IMG/VR virus record: IMGVR_UViG_3300036768_001323
Span: 1 to 42,795 of that record
Length of the DNA: 42,795 nt
DNA from: a virus
Direction: 5' to 3' (one strand)
The position numbers and the translations under genes are program-made. Numbering within the stretch: the first letter of the stretch is position 1; each line of letters begins with the position of its first letter. The notes under the pieces were generated by a model. It was not told where the DNA came from. It worked only from the letters and a program-made list of their open reading frames with translations, and did not search any database. Positions 15,150 to 23,534 of the stretch are shown piece after piece.

Positions 15150-16538
15150 TTATCTTTTTCTGAATATAAACCGTATTTTGCCACAATCCCAAACTCTTGA
15201 TAACCCATCAAGGAGAGAGTGTTCATACTCAGTCATACCTTCTGGAGTATTGACCTTTTTCTTTTGCCGGGATTGTTTAGACACGACCTTGCATTGCTTA
15301 TTTGTGTCAATATAGAAATAATCAGGTGGCAAAACGGCATCCTTCTCCCATCCAGCTTTAAGATACCCATTACCCTCCGACCATCTCAGGTCACACCAAG
15401 AGATGATATCCTCATTGAAATGCTTTGATGCGTGGCGGGATAGACGAGACAAGCCGCCTACAACTGAGGTGTTAGGTAGAGTGACGAATCTCTGCAGTAC
15501 CCACCCATCCTTCCTGTGATGTCTATTGAATGCAGCCACAGAAACAAGAGTGCCCTCGAAAAATAAACCCAATGAATACGCAGGTCTCTTTTTTAGCGGC
15601 TGAATGTGAAATTTATTAATGAATTCCAAAGCTGCATCCGGTGATACTTCCGACACCTCCGTCTTTCTGGCGTGGATAATATTATCCGATCCAACAAGTA
15701 TCGATCGAATTCTACTTTTCACCTGCTCCTTACGCTCGAACCACTCATGCTCAAAAACATGAATTAGGTCTATGCCCTCGTTTTTGGCCCTAGTTGTTTT
15801 GCCGAGATGGTAGTCAGATCCTTTATCATTAGCCTCTGAGTGCCAGTAAAGCCCATTATATTCAATACCCTTACTTATATCGGGCATATAGATATCAATT
15901 TCGTAACCATTAGTTTTTCTGGTATGCCATTTTATACCTAACTCATCAATAAAAGAACTTAACTCCGCCTGTCCTATTGACGTATATTTAGGCGGAATAG
16001 CGCTCATAAGCATCATTTTTTTAATCTGCATAGTCCTCGGAGCTCCGAGGGGAGGTCTTACTATAATAGTATTTTCAGAATCAGATAAATCACCCTCTAT
16101 AGAGACGCCAAGAATCTCCGCCTTTTTTAGTATCACATCGGTAGTGTATTTTTTTCTATCTTTGTTAAATTTTGTAACACCGGCCCTAACTGACTCCCCC
16201 GTTATATGGATGAGGTTCTTAGCTTTCCAAGAATCGGAGTGGACCAGTGGCACGCCTTTTTGACTCGCAGCTAGCTCTCTGAGGTGCTCAATATGCTTTT
16301 TTTTCGCCTCCTCATCTCTTGCATCCCACGACTTTCTCTGAGAATCTCTCTGTTTATTTTTGTATTTTTCTGTCGATCTGGACGTTGGTTCGATGCCGCA
16401 TTTTGACAGGAATCTTTTGTAGGTTACTTCTGAGTATTGCGGATTCAGTTCTGCTATCTCGCGAGTAGTTAACCCAGCGGCTCTTTCAGATATTATTTTT
16501 TCTTGCAGTTCTTTGTCTTTTTTAAAACACAAATTCAC
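15150..16538 (-). CDS. Vsr-like (EDxHD-type) homing endonuclease 1
   Basis: A free-standing homing endonuclease of about 462 aa. Core at about residues 210-290: YEIDIYMPDISKGIEYNGLYWHSE, then YHLGKTTRAKNEGIDLIHVFEHEW. This Glu-Asp plus His nuclease pattern is characteristic of homing enzymes related to very-short-patch-repair (Vsr) endonucleases. The N-terminal part is helical and basic, suited to DNA binding. The C-terminal domain has SVVGGLSRLSRHASK and CDLRWSEGNGYLKAGW motifs also found in the two other copies. GTG 16538 with AAGG at 6 nt is the better start; an in-frame TTG at 16544 is possible. It sits directly after the sheath gene, so the sheath or neighbouring DNA may be its target. 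Confidence 0.85.
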   Translation of the reverse strand: MNLCFKKDKELQEKIISERAAGLTTREIAELNPQYSEVTYKRFLSKCGIEPTSRSTEKYKNKQRDSQRKSWDARDEEAKKKHIEHLRELAASQKGVPLVHSDSWKAKNLIHITGESVRAGVTKFNKDRKKYTTDVILKKAEILGVSIEGDLSDSENTIIVRPPLGAPRTMQIKKMMLMSAIPPKYTSIGQAELSSFIDELGIKWHTRKTNGYEIDIYMPDISKGIEYNGLYWHSEANDKGSDYHLGKTTRAKNEGIDLIHVFEHEWFERKEQVKSRIRSILVGSDNIIHARKTEVSEVSPDAALEFINKFHIQPLKKRPAYSLGLFFEGTLVSVAAFNRHHRKDGWVLQRFVTLPNTSVVGGLSRLSRHASKHFNEDIISWCDLRWSEGNGYLKAGWEKDAVLPPDYFYIDTNKQCKVVSKQSRQKKKVNTPEGMTEYEHSLLDGLSRVWDCGKIRFIFRKR

Positions 16539-16573
16539 ACCCAACCTTCTGTATCATGATAGGTTAAAAAGAA

Positions 16574-16604
16574 GGGAGAGTCTTTATTGACTCTCCCCTT
16601 TTTT
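16574..16604. terminator. Bidirectional terminator between sheath and homing endonuclease 1
   Basis: A perfect 9-bp stem GGGAGAGTC / GACTCTCCC with a TTTATT loop. It is flanked by T-runs in both directions (TTTTTT on the plus side, TTCTTTTT on the minus side). Its main role is probably to end the sheath transcript. Confidence 0.85.
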
Positions 16605-16610
16605 GGTGAT

Positions 16611-19433
16611 TTAAATACTTCTTTCAGCGGTAACATCAAGGGTGATTGCTTCGAGAGCTTCGGTTGGGGTGATGCTCACTTTGGCGGCGTAGGCGTTGCC
16701 AGAGCTCGTTACCGAGACAACTTTGTAAGCCAAGAGCGAGCCATTACCTGTACCGACTTTGAAGGTACTCAGTGTGTCATTGAGGGAAGATTTAACGACA
16801 GCTGTAGGTACGTCAGAAGTACGCTCACCGGTATAGTTCTCGAGAACATTGCGGCATGCGTCCAGAACTTCGTCACAGGTAAAGAGGACGTTTACGCGTT
16901 CCCACACCCATCCTTGTGGATCGTTTGTCCGGCTTCGTGTGCTCAGGTCAGGAGATTCCATACGGACTCCAAAACCTGGAACCGAGCGAAGAACAACCAA
17001 ACCATAATTGATGGCATCTTCAAGTTGACCACGATCTTCTGGATCGAAGTCTTGAGTCAATGTATCAGTATAGAGACTCATGTCGCCCACATGCGAAGCG
17101 GAAGCCAGGTTGAATGGCTTACGCAGCATTGACGTACCAAGAACTGCTTGACTACGACCAGCAGCGATTGCACAACAGGCCATCCATGGAAGGAAGGTTC
17201 GAAGCGTACCGTCACCAGCGGTGGCAGAATGGCGCTCAAAGCACATTTGCATACGCTCGTAACCAAGATCACTAGCTTTTTGCTTGGCGTCATTGAAGCT
17301 ACCGTCAAAGGAAACCATTGCAAAGCGCTCTTTTCTCATAAGCGAGCTAGAGGCTGTTGCAACGTGGGCCTTGGCTGCAGCATTGATGGAGTCGATACTG
17401 TAGGTAGAGCCGCTATCCGTCAAACCATCATCGATATCCTTTTGGGCGTCGCGAGAGAAGAGTGGAATGACGTGGCGAACGGCGATCTTAAGACCAGCAT
17501 CAAAGCCGGCTTGGATCGATGCAGAGCTCGTTGCTCCCAAAGTAGCACCAGTCAAGAAACTTGCCGTTGCTTCAGCAGCTGGCAGACCAGCCTTCAGACT
17601 CATAGAACCTTCCTGGAAGGACAAGAGTCCGAAGTTGTTAGCGAAAAAGGTCTTCCAATCGTAGTAATCTTTTTTGATCTTACCAGTGTTACTGGCCAAA
17701 GTTCCAGCCGACAACATACCGACAGAGCTAACGGCATCCAAAGCTGAGGTTGGCAAAGTTTTATTCTTTGCGTCAGGGATCTTGGCGGTGATGTTAGCCT
17801 GGGTATTCAAGAAGCTGGCCAGATCTTGCAAAGTGGCGTACTTCTTGAGGTTGACAGTCAGATCGCTCAAGCCAGGGCCGGTCACATTGATCGTCATTAC
17901 GCGAAGCGCGTCAATCGATACAGTACAAGCCGTGGCAGATGCATGGGTATAACCGATCTCAAGAGCTACATTACCACCGATGTTAGTCGACGGGAAAGAA
18001 GCTCCGTCAGAGCTACGGCTTGCATCTACAGAGACTTTACGCTCAGCAGCGCTGTCGATACGTTTTGCAGCCAACGAAGTTGTCACAAAACCTGCGGCGT
18101 AGGTGAATGGGTTGTTGGTTCCGTTCAGGCTCACCTGAGCAACCGCTTGAGTAGTCATACCCGAGAAGAGGTGGCTTGCGGTGATAGTTTGGCTTGTGGC
18201 CGACTCAACGATCATCGTACCAACATTGAGGTTACCAGCACCAGCAAGCAAGCTTCCGCGACCGATCCTGATCAGATCGCCAGCAGCTGGGATCGAGGTC
18301 CAAGAACCGGTATTAAGACTCAGCGTCAATTTGCCAGCCGACGGGACAGTTGCAGTGATTTTTGCCAAAGAGCTGGTCGAGTCAACCAGAAGGTTGCCGA
18401 AGGTAGAATCTTGGTAGATCATACCAGCGGCCAATTTATCAGAAGAGTTTTCCAGAAGCTCCATCGAAGCAGCTGCACCAGTCGCCGTAGTGGCAGATAC
18501 TGCCAAAACGACAGGGGCGTTAACAGCGAGTTCACCCGTAGCCAACACAATACCAGTCGAGGTATCGAATGCGGCGGCGTTAGCTTCTGCACTTGCAGGA
18601 GTGGCTTTGAGTTGCTTAAGGCTGACCGAAGTCGTAGACCAAGCAGTAACCAAATAAGCGCCAGCATTTTCATCAGCACCACCAGCGATAGCTACGCCAG
18701 GTCGGATATAAGCCACGTCACCGACCTGAGCGGCTGTACCGAAATCACCAGCGCCAGAAGCCTTGGTGAGTGTCAGTGTATCGCCAGAAGCGGACATATC
18801 AACAGTCAGAGATGCCACGTTGACGGTACGTACAGTTCCGCCAGTTGCGGACAAACCAGTTACACCAGCCAACGCAGTCACAAATGCATCAGCTTTGCCG
18901 TTTGCAGCAACAGTCAATGATCCAGTAACCGCGCCATTAATGCCGACTCTAAAGGTGCGGACCGCTGGACTTGGAAGATAAAGAATTGTTTTGGTCGGCT
19001 TGCTTTCAGCCTGACCGGTTTTGATTTGAGTCTTGATCTTGTTTCCGGCTTCACCATAACGGGAAGCAACAAGGCTGCCGTAGTTCGATGGAGAGCTGAT
19101 CGCCTTGCTTGCACGGGTAGACTCATTAGTCTTGTAGATGTAGAGTCTTTGGATAGCGCCAGAGAATACTTGACTTGGTTGATTACTAAAAAGTTGACGG
19201 GCGGCATCAACAATTGCACCAGACTTATAGAAGTCCTGTACCGAACTGAAATCAGTGAAGAAATTGAGCTTAAGATCTAAAAGAGAGCCTGGGACGCCTT
19301 CTTCGGCTTCGCCAAGTATGAAAACCGAGCGGCCAGCAGCAACAGCACTAGGAAGACTAGAGGCAACCGAAAAAGTTGAGTAAACCCCGGGTACTACAGT
19401 AGCTGCTCCGCCAATCTCAAAAGGTAAGGACAT
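16611..19433 (-). CDS. Contractile tail sheath protein
   Basis: A 940-residue sheath subunit that contracts around the tail tube during infection. The N-terminus GGAATVVPGVYS is the usual sheath start. The C-terminal domain has DPEDRGQLEDAINYGLVVL, then a VWERVNVLFTCDEVLDACRN segment typical of the conserved sheath core that interlocks neighbouring subunits. A large Ser/Thr/Ala-rich beta domain, about residues 150-480, is inserted as in other large phages, making it longer than T4 gp18 (about 660 aa). ATG 19433 follows AGGAG. A late-type promoter motif is at 19470-19479 and a bidirectional terminator follows the gene, so it is a single-gene late unit. Confidence 0.92.
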   Translation of the reverse strand: MSLPFEIGGAATVVPGVYSTFSVASSLPSAVAAGRSVFILGEAEEGVPGSLLDLKLNFFTDFSSVQDFYKSGAIVDAARQLFSNQPSQVFSGAIQRLYIYKTNESTRASKAISSPSNYGSLVASRYGEAGNKIKTQIKTGQAESKPTKTILYLPSPAVRTFRVGINGAVTGSLTVAANGKADAFVTALAGVTGLSATGGTVRTVNVASLTVDMSASGDTLTLTKASGAGDFGTAAQVGDVAYIRPGVAIAGGADENAGAYLVTAWSTTSVSLKQLKATPASAEANAAAFDTSTGIVLATGELAVNAPVVLAVSATTATGAAASMELLENSSDKLAAGMIYQDSTFGNLLVDSTSSLAKITATVPSAGKLTLSLNTGSWTSIPAAGDLIRIGRGSLLAGAGNLNVGTMIVESATSQTITASHLFSGMTTQAVAQVSLNGTNNPFTYAAGFVTTSLAAKRIDSAAERKVSVDASRSSDGASFPSTNIGGNVALEIGYTHASATACTVSIDALRVMTINVTGPGLSDLTVNLKKYATLQDLASFLNTQANITAKIPDAKNKTLPTSALDAVSSVGMLSAGTLASNTGKIKKDYYDWKTFFANNFGLLSFQEGSMSLKAGLPAAEATASFLTGATLGATSSASIQAGFDAGLKIAVRHVIPLFSRDAQKDIDDGLTDSGSTYSIDSINAAAKAHVATASSSLMRKERFAMVSFDGSFNDAKQKASDLGYERMQMCFERHSATAGDGTLRTFLPWMACCAIAAGRSQAVLGTSMLRKPFNLASASHVGDMSLYTDTLTQDFDPEDRGQLEDAINYGLVVLRSVPGFGVRMESPDLSTRSRTNDPQGWVWERVNVLFTCDEVLDACRNVLENYTGERTSDVPTAVVKSSLNDTLSTFKVGTGNGSLLAYKVVSVTSSGNAYAAKVSITPTEALEAITLDVTAERSI

Positions 19434-19469
19434 ATAAGTCTCCTGATTTATATAGTCGGTATACGGCTC

Positions 19470-19479
19470 TATTTTATCA
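19470..19479 (-). promoter_or_regulatory. Late-type promoter motif upstream of tail sheath
   Basis: Minus-strand TGATAAAATA, 37-46 nt before the sheath ATG, followed by AGAGCCGTAT. A near-perfect copy of the window's repeated late motif. Confidence 0.65.
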
Positions 19480-19510
19480 CGGAATGGAATTCCCTGGTAT
19501 TATAAAGAAA

Positions 19511-20080
19511 TTAGTCCCAAAGCCATTTATCTTGAATCCAATCATCACCCAAGGCATCGTAATTCCCGGCTTTTATCTGAGCTTTCGTCCAGCGACGGAA
19601 GGATCGCTCTTCCTTATTGATTATGTACTTCTTGGCGGACCTAAACCATTGGCCGTGTTTAGCCTTATCTTTCTTGTGATGGGTGTGATCCTGCCAAGCC
19701 GTATCTTTCTCTTCTTTGGGTTTGTGGTCTGTATTTTTGACGTACTTTGTGTGCCCACGGAATTCGCAATTCGTGCAATCACGTCGAGAGCGGTATGGAT
19801 TTCTGGTGCGACCATATACGAGCAGGTTTTCTATCTCGAGCAGGAACTGCTCGAAATCCATCTGAATTTTGTTCTTCAGCCTGAGTTCATAATAGGATTC
19901 AGAGAGGTGATCTATAACCTCTTGATTATCCAATGGATTTGTCTTGAGTCTTGGAATTCCTTCACATGCCCTGTTTGTGTTTTGAGTATCGATCCAGTCG
20001 GTGAGCCTGCGAACTTCATCACGCAGGTAATAGTAGCCCTGCATCCACTCGTAAAACGGAGGTTTGTTCAATGTTTCCAT
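19511..20080 (-). CDS. Hypothetical protein, 189 aa
   Basis: Not recognised. Aromatic- and charge-rich, with an N-terminal half dominated by Tyr, Trp, Asp and Glu. There is a small Cys pair (CTNCEF near residue 102), then a very basic His/Lys stretch, and a Trp-rich end WIQDKWLWD. It may bind nucleic acid through the basic region. ATG 20080 follows AAAGGGAAA at a longer spacing. Late-type motif at 20150-20159. Confidence 0.65.
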   Translation of the reverse strand: METLNKPPFYEWMQGYYYLRDEVRRLTDWIDTQNTNRACEGIPRLKTNPLDNQEVIDHLSESYYELRLKNKIQMDFEQFLLEIENLLVYGRTRNPYRSRRDCTNCEFRGHTKYVKNTDHKPKEEKDTAWQDHTHHKKDKAKHGQWFRSAKKYIINKEERSFRRWTKAQIKAGNYDALGDDWIQDKWLWD

Positions 20081-20149
20081 TGCAATTTCCCTTTCTTAGG
20101 TTACTACATTGAAAACATAGAAAACTCCTTTGATATAGGTTGTTTATAT

Positions 20150-20159
20150 GATTTTATCA
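20150..20159 (-). promoter_or_regulatory. Possible late-type promoter motif
   Basis: Minus-strand TGATAAAATC, immediately after the ClpP-like gene and 70-79 nt before the start at 20080. This is a longer leader than for the other copies, so it is less certain. Confidence 0.4.
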
Positions 20160-20720
20160 TCAATAAGAAATGGCGTCAGCCAGCCCCATATCAACGGTCT
20201 CTTTGGCACTCAGAAAGATATCCCAGTCGTGGCGATTGCGAAATTTGGTCTCAGTCATATCCGGATGCTTCTCGCGAATACGGGACAGGAGGATATCCTC
20301 CATTTGCTTGATTTGGCGCTTATAGAAGTTGTGGGCATGCTCGAGGTTTCTTGGGTGTTGCATGCCGAAACCGCCATTACCGATATGATGCATCGTATAG
20401 GCGTGAGGAGCTATAAGTCTATGATCGGCTGCCTGAAGAATAATCACTCCGGCTGAGCAGGCGTAACCTGATACTTTTATTGTTATTTCTGCATGAAAGC
20501 CTTTTATGGCATCATACATAGAGAACATTGAGTCGATATCCCCACCGTAAGTCTGCAGGATTATTGTGACCGGCTTATCTCCATCCATAAGATGTAGACC
20601 TGATATGAGTCTATCCGCCATTGTGTCATTTATTTCAGCATTGATAAAGATGTGTCTACCGGGTACATCAATACCACTATCAATCCACATCTCTTGGTAA
20701 TCTTTACTCTTTTTTGCCAT
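20160..20720 (-). CDS. ClpP-like serine protease (cytosolic), 186 aa
   Basis: A peptidase S14 (ClpP) fold protein. Catalytic Ser89 lies in SGYACSAGVIIL, the catalytic His is at 111 or 112 in YTMHHIGNGGFG, and the catalytic Asp is in the C-terminal half (near DWDIFLSAKETVDMGLAD). LQTYGGDIDS matches the oxyanion strand (SPGG in canonical ClpP). There is no signal peptide. ATG 20720 with GGAG at 8 nt is preferred; an in-frame ATG at 20744 lacks a ribosome site. Phage ClpP-like proteins may serve as prohead proteases or regulators. It is not next to the capsid gene here, so its target is open. Confidence 0.85.
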   Translation of the reverse strand: MAKKSKDYQEMWIDSGIDVPGRHIFINAEINDTMADRLISGLHLMDGDKPVTIILQTYGGDIDSMFSMYDAIKGFHAEITIKVSGYACSAGVIILQAADHRLIAPHAYTMHHIGNGGFGMQHPRNLEHAHNFYKRQIKQMEDILLSRIREKHPDMTETKFRNRHDWDIFLSAKETVDMGLADAISY

Positions 20721-20847
20721 GAGATGGCTCCATAAAAGTAACAAACTAACACAACACCTTATTATACCCTTAGGGACAATAATAGTCTAAAGTTATTTGT
20801 AGGGTTTGTGAAGAGCACGGATAGCGGCACTCTACGTCACTTTTAGC

Positions 20848-21039
20848 TCAAGGAGTGGGGACCACAGCATGTTCCTCGGATTGGCCGAGTTCGCCATTTT
20901 CCCATTTCTCTTGATTGCCATCATTCATGAGTTCTTGCGCTCGTTCTTCCAAATCCTTGTAATCCTTAGAGTTTAAAGTCTTGCTCCGCTCGATCACATC
21001 TAATGTTTCTTTTTTGATTTCGTCGATTGCCTTTGTCAT
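20848..21039 (-). CDS. Small acidic helical protein, 63 aa
   Basis: Not recognised. An N-terminal charged helix (AIDEIKKETLDVIERS) suggests a short coiled coil, with an acidic C-terminus ending VVPTP. ATG 21039 follows AGGAA. The mobile-element left end at 21068 lies just upstream of its ribosome site, so its native promoter may have been displaced; the sigma-28-like site at 21251 could now transcribe it after the structured RNA. Confidence 0.55.
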   Translation of the reverse strand: MTKAIDEIKKETLDVIERSKTLNSKDYKDLEERAQELMNDGNQEKWENGELGQSEEHAVVPTP

Positions 21040-21067
21040 TTATATTCCTGTAATTTCAGGGTTTTAC

Positions 21068-21126
21068 CAGAATTCCGCCGTAAAGCCGCTACCTTCAGGC
21101 ATGGGATATAAGGTGGCAATGCCCTA
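21068..21126 (+). mobile_element. IS608-like left end (remnant)
   Basis: About 59 bp closely matching the left end of the element at 33583, starting directly after TTAC, the left cleavage site used by IS608. It includes the imperfect hairpin GCCGCTACCTTCAGGC and GGATATAAGGTGGCAATGCC. No matching GGACGTCAA right end lies downstream; the next sequence is the structured-RNA locus. It is probably a truncated insertion. Confidence 0.6.
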
Positions 21127-21139
21127 CTTTTCTTGTGAC

Positions 21140-21247
21140 AGGTGTGCCAGCTTCACCAGACAGCATTTGCTGTCCATAACCCTCAAACGCTATCCAGGGT
21201 GACCGTTTCCGGGCCTGGTCGCTAAGGCTAGATCCCCTGGCACACCT
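21140..21247 (-). ncRNA. Structured RNA of unknown family (about 108 nt)
   Basis: Bounded by a perfect 11-bp inverted repeat (AGGTGTGCCAG / CTGGCACACCT). Inside, on the minus strand, are a stem CCAGG..CCTGG enclosing CCGGAAACGG (GAAA tetraloop), then a pairing around AUAGC..UUAU, and a perfect 6-bp hairpin GACAGC-AAAT-GCTGTC. This gives a closed multi-branch structure. A GCCGATAA -10 box at 21251-21258 would start transcription at the first base of the outer stem. It has no tRNA T-loop, SRP or RNase P signature. There is no significant ORF. Confidence 0.55.
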
Positions 21248-21250
21248 CTA

Positions 21251-21277
21251 TTATCGGCAAATTCAGGAAATAATCAA
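21251..21277 (-). promoter_or_regulatory. Sigma-28-like promoter for the structured RNA
   Basis: The minus-strand -10 GCCGATAA is perfect to the FliA consensus, with an 11-nt spacer and a poor -35 (TTGATTAT, 4/8). The predicted start, 4-7 nt after the -10, falls at the first base of the 11-bp stem of the RNA. Confidence 0.5.
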
Positions 21278-21328
21278 GGATAACGCTCCAATAATCCGTA
21301 TTCATTGGAATAATAGTAGGAAAATAGC

Positions 21329-22123
21329 TCATCTTCTTTTCTTTAATCTATTCGAGAAGTATTCCATGGACACCACTCTACTTAAGATCTCTTTAAGATC
21401 CTGAGCGGCTTGATGGTCAGATACAAGCGGCGACGCCTTCATCTGCTTGACATCAATTGGACCCGGAGCTAAAGGACACCCAGACCACGTTAAGGTGACA
21501 GTGCTAAACATCCCAGTAAGTGTCTCTTCAGAGGTTTTATTGCTTAGAGCCTCAGAGCACGATACCTCAGCCACTCCATCTGCAACACCACTTTTCACTG
21601 ATTCTTCACCAAAGAGCCACCAATCATCGCGAACTTTCTCTCTAAAGGCTTCGTAAGTCATACCAATACGCTTAGCCTGTTTTTTGTCCATAAACACGTT
21701 GATGCGATGAAGCAACTGAGCTAACTGATAATTGTTCGGCTCTTGGCCAGAAATGCTGTAGCTCATTACGTGTTGCATAAGGATGCTTTCCTCCAGTACT
21801 AGTCTTTTTTGACATGACTGAAGTATAGCGAAAGCCATGGAGGCTGCGTTAGAGGCAACACAAGTCACCTCCTTGCCACTATTCTCGATCACCTTCATAA
21901 GCTTATAGCCTGCCGTCACGGACCCACCAGGAGAATCGATAAATAAGAGGATTTTCTTGTCTTTTGAGGTAGTTATGGCGTGAATCAACTTACTGACAGA
22001 AATTTCGTCAACTTCACCACGTAGAAGTAAGTGATTTGATTCAGTTAATTCTATTTTAGAGATTCCCCCAAACAAAGGGAAGGCTACAAAAAAAGACAAA
22101 ACGGCGGCAAGAATCCTGATCAT
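21329..22123 (-). CDS. Exported ClpP/SppA-like serine protease, 264 aa
   Basis: A second ClpP-superfamily protein, unlike the first in having an N-terminal signal peptide (MIRILAAVLSFFVAFPLFGG), so it should act in the periplasm. Catalytic features are LFIDSPGGSVTAGY (residues 60-73), catalytic Ser95 in SNAASMAFAI and His118 in LMQHVMS. A C-terminal extension of about 70 residues contains cysteines. An exported ClpP-like protease is unusual for a phage; roles in envelope change, lysis or adsorption control are possible but inferred. A late-type motif lies at 22161-22170. Confidence 0.8.
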   Translation of the reverse strand: MIRILAAVLSFFVAFPLFGGISKIELTESNHLLLRGEVDEISVSKLIHAITTSKDKKILLFIDSPGGSVTAGYKLMKVIENSGKEVTCVASNAASMAFAILQSCQKRLVLEESILMQHVMSYSISGQEPNNYQLAQLLHRINVFMDKKQAKRIGMTYEAFREKVRDDWWLFGEESVKSGVADGVAEVSCSEALSNKTSEETLTGMFSTVTLTWSGCPLAPGPIDVKQMKASPLVSDHQAAQDLKEILSRVVSMEYFSNRLKKRR

Positions 22124-22160
22124 AAAAGCCTCAAAAAGAGTTAATCACCGTGACTTACGT

Positions 22161-22170
22161 CATTTTACCA
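22161..22170 (-). promoter_or_regulatory. Late-type promoter motif upstream of exported protease
   Basis: Minus-strand TGGTAAAATG, 38-47 nt before the start at 22123. Confidence 0.5.
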
Positions 22171-22262
22171 TTAGATTGGCTAAGCGGCCAAAACAAAAGG
22201 ATTGACCGGGTTTCCCCTGTGTGGGATAAAGGCAGTGGCATTAATTTCTGGTAAGAGGTTTC

Positions 22263-22694
22263 TTGATGAAAAAAATCAAAAAAGCAAAACCCTTTAGTAG
22301 CGAAAAACTGGGAGTCTACGGCCCAGTCAGTGTACAGTTCATCAAGGGCAAGGGTAGAGGCTTGGTGGCTGAGAAAAACATCAAAGCTGGAGAGATTATT
22401 CTCACAAACCCAGTCATACATCTATCTGACGTGGACTCAATGATCATCAACCAAACAATCCTGAAGGATTATGTTTTTGGCGGCATGACCGATAACGACA
22501 ACCTCCTTATTATCGGACCCATAAGCCTCTGCAATCACGCCGGCAAAAAAAGAAACTGTGAAACATACATGACTCCGCAGATGGCTGTTCTCAAGGCAAG
22601 AGTAGATATCCAAAAGGGCGAAGAGCTGACTATTGATTACGGCTACGATCCAACAAACGATGAGGATGATGATGACGATCATTGGGAACCTTAA
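22263..22694 (+). CDS. SET-domain protein (putative protein lysine methyltransferase)
   Basis: A 143-residue protein covering a compact SET domain: GKGRGLVAEKNIKAGEIIL (N-terminal SET strand and AdoMet-binding G-x-G), PISLCNHAGKKRNC (equivalent of the NHS/C motif that forms the pseudoknot and binds AdoMet), and KGEELTIDYGYD (catalytic Tyr of the GEELxxDYG motif). It would transfer a methyl group from AdoMet to lysine in a protein. The Asp-rich tail follows the post-SET position but has no Cys cluster. ATG 22263 follows AGAGG. SET proteins are common in eukaryotes and scattered in bacteria, rare in phages. Target unknown; a host or virion protein is possible. Confidence 0.85.
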   Translation: MMKKIKKAKPFSSEKLGVYGPVSVQFIKGKGRGLVAEKNIKAGEIILTNPVIHLSDVDSMIINQTILKDYVFGGMTDNDNLLIIGPISLCNHAGKKRNCETYMTPQMAVLKARVDIQKGEELTIDYGYDPTNDEDDDDDHWEP

Positions 22695-22757
22695 GAATCA
22701 GCTGGCATCGGTAGGACCTAATGGCGGCGTCGCCCTGACGCATGAAGGAGCCGCTGA

Positions 22758-23054
22758 GTGAAAAGTAAATTAAAGATGTTGGCAGCGGCACTTGCCGGTG
22801 TATTAGCAATCCCGGTATTTTTTGCGGTGCTTGGTTATTTTGCCCAATCCGCTACAAACTACCACGTAGACAAGGTAACAGAGCCAAAGTACCGTTTGAT
22901 GTGCTGGCTTCCAAACGGCACACTTTTTTATTATGGTTTTGCGTATGATATTGACCAAAACTGCAAATTCTTCAGTTTTGTTCCAGCGGAAGGTCCACAG
23001 GCGGGTCATTGGATCAGCACAACCACAGCTTGCACATGGATGGAGCTAAAGTAA
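22758..23054 (+). CDS. Membrane-anchored hypothetical protein, 98 aa
   Basis: Not recognised. GTG start at 22758 with AAGGAG at 7 nt. One N-terminal membrane span (about residues 7-29, MLAAALAGVLAIPVFFAVLG), then a 65-residue domain with three cysteines and many aromatic residues, presumably on the periplasmic side. It may be an uncleaved signal anchor. Confidence 0.65.
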   Translation: MKSKLKMLAAALAGVLAIPVFFAVLGYFAQSATNYHVDKVTEPKYRLMCWLPNGTLFYYGFAYDIDQNCKFFSFVPAEGPQAGHWISTTTACTWMELK

Positions 23055-23055
23055 T

Positions 23056-23265
23056 ATGTCAAAAAGAGTGAGACCTTTAGGCGACATTACAACCGACCTC
23101 GAGCCACTTCTCTTGGAGATGGCCGAGAATCACAAGATGCAGGTCGGTGAGATTCTGAATATCATCAGGGGGTATCTTGAAATCCACTGTCCTGACGCTC
23201 AAGAAGTGTACAAAGATGGATCCAGACCAGTTTTTTATTATGGCGTAAGAGAGGGATTAAAATGA
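23056..23265 (+). CDS. Hypothetical protein, 69 aa
   Basis: Not recognised. A mostly helical small soluble protein. It starts 1 nt after the membrane-protein stop and overlaps the next start (ATGA), so it is within a coupled operon. Confidence 0.6.
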   Translation: MSKRVRPLGDITTDLEPLLLEMAENHKMQVGEILNIIRGYLEIHCPDAQEVYKDGSRPVFYYGVREGLK

Positions 23266-23534
23266 GCTTTTTGGTTATTATACAGTCGTCGAGTTCATTC
23301 AGTTATCCAACAACTGCTCAATATCATTATGTTGTTGATTTTATTGATCAAATTAAACGACAAATGAAGATGATTGCAAAAGCAATTTCAATCTCTTTGA
23401 GCTTCCTAGTTCGATCTTTCATTTTTTCCTCAAGTTTTTCTTCAGTACACCGAAAAGAAAGACAGCATTGTGTCCCAACTTTCGGAAAACGGTCGACGGT
23501 CTATGACTGGAGTATTACCAAAATTCCGCTGTAA
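23262..23534 (+). pseudogene. ORF disrupted by a mini mobile element
   Basis: ATG 23262 overlaps the upstream stop (ATGA coupling), but the reading frame enters a mobile mini-element (23519-23567) and stops inside it. Removing the 49-bp element extends the frame to a stop at 23668-23670, giving a product of about 119 aa. The composition of the middle part (Ser/Phe-rich) is odd, and another frame from about 23410 also looks protein-like. The gene may therefore carry an additional frameshift. Function unknown. Confidence 0.35.

Noticed and set aside
16587-18981. Several long plus-strand frames opposite the tail sheath gene
   Set aside because: They are antisense shadows of the sheath coding sequence: no ribosome sites, unnatural composition, and the sheath reading is unambiguous.
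19621-19815. Frames overlapping the 189-aa gene
   Set aside because: Alternative frames without ribosome sites; the 189-aa frame has the better start and composition.
21140-21247. tRNA or tmRNA reading of the structured region
   Set aside because: No T-loop GTTCRANTC, no anticodon arm geometry and no CCA-type acceptor; the outer stem is 11 bp instead of 7.
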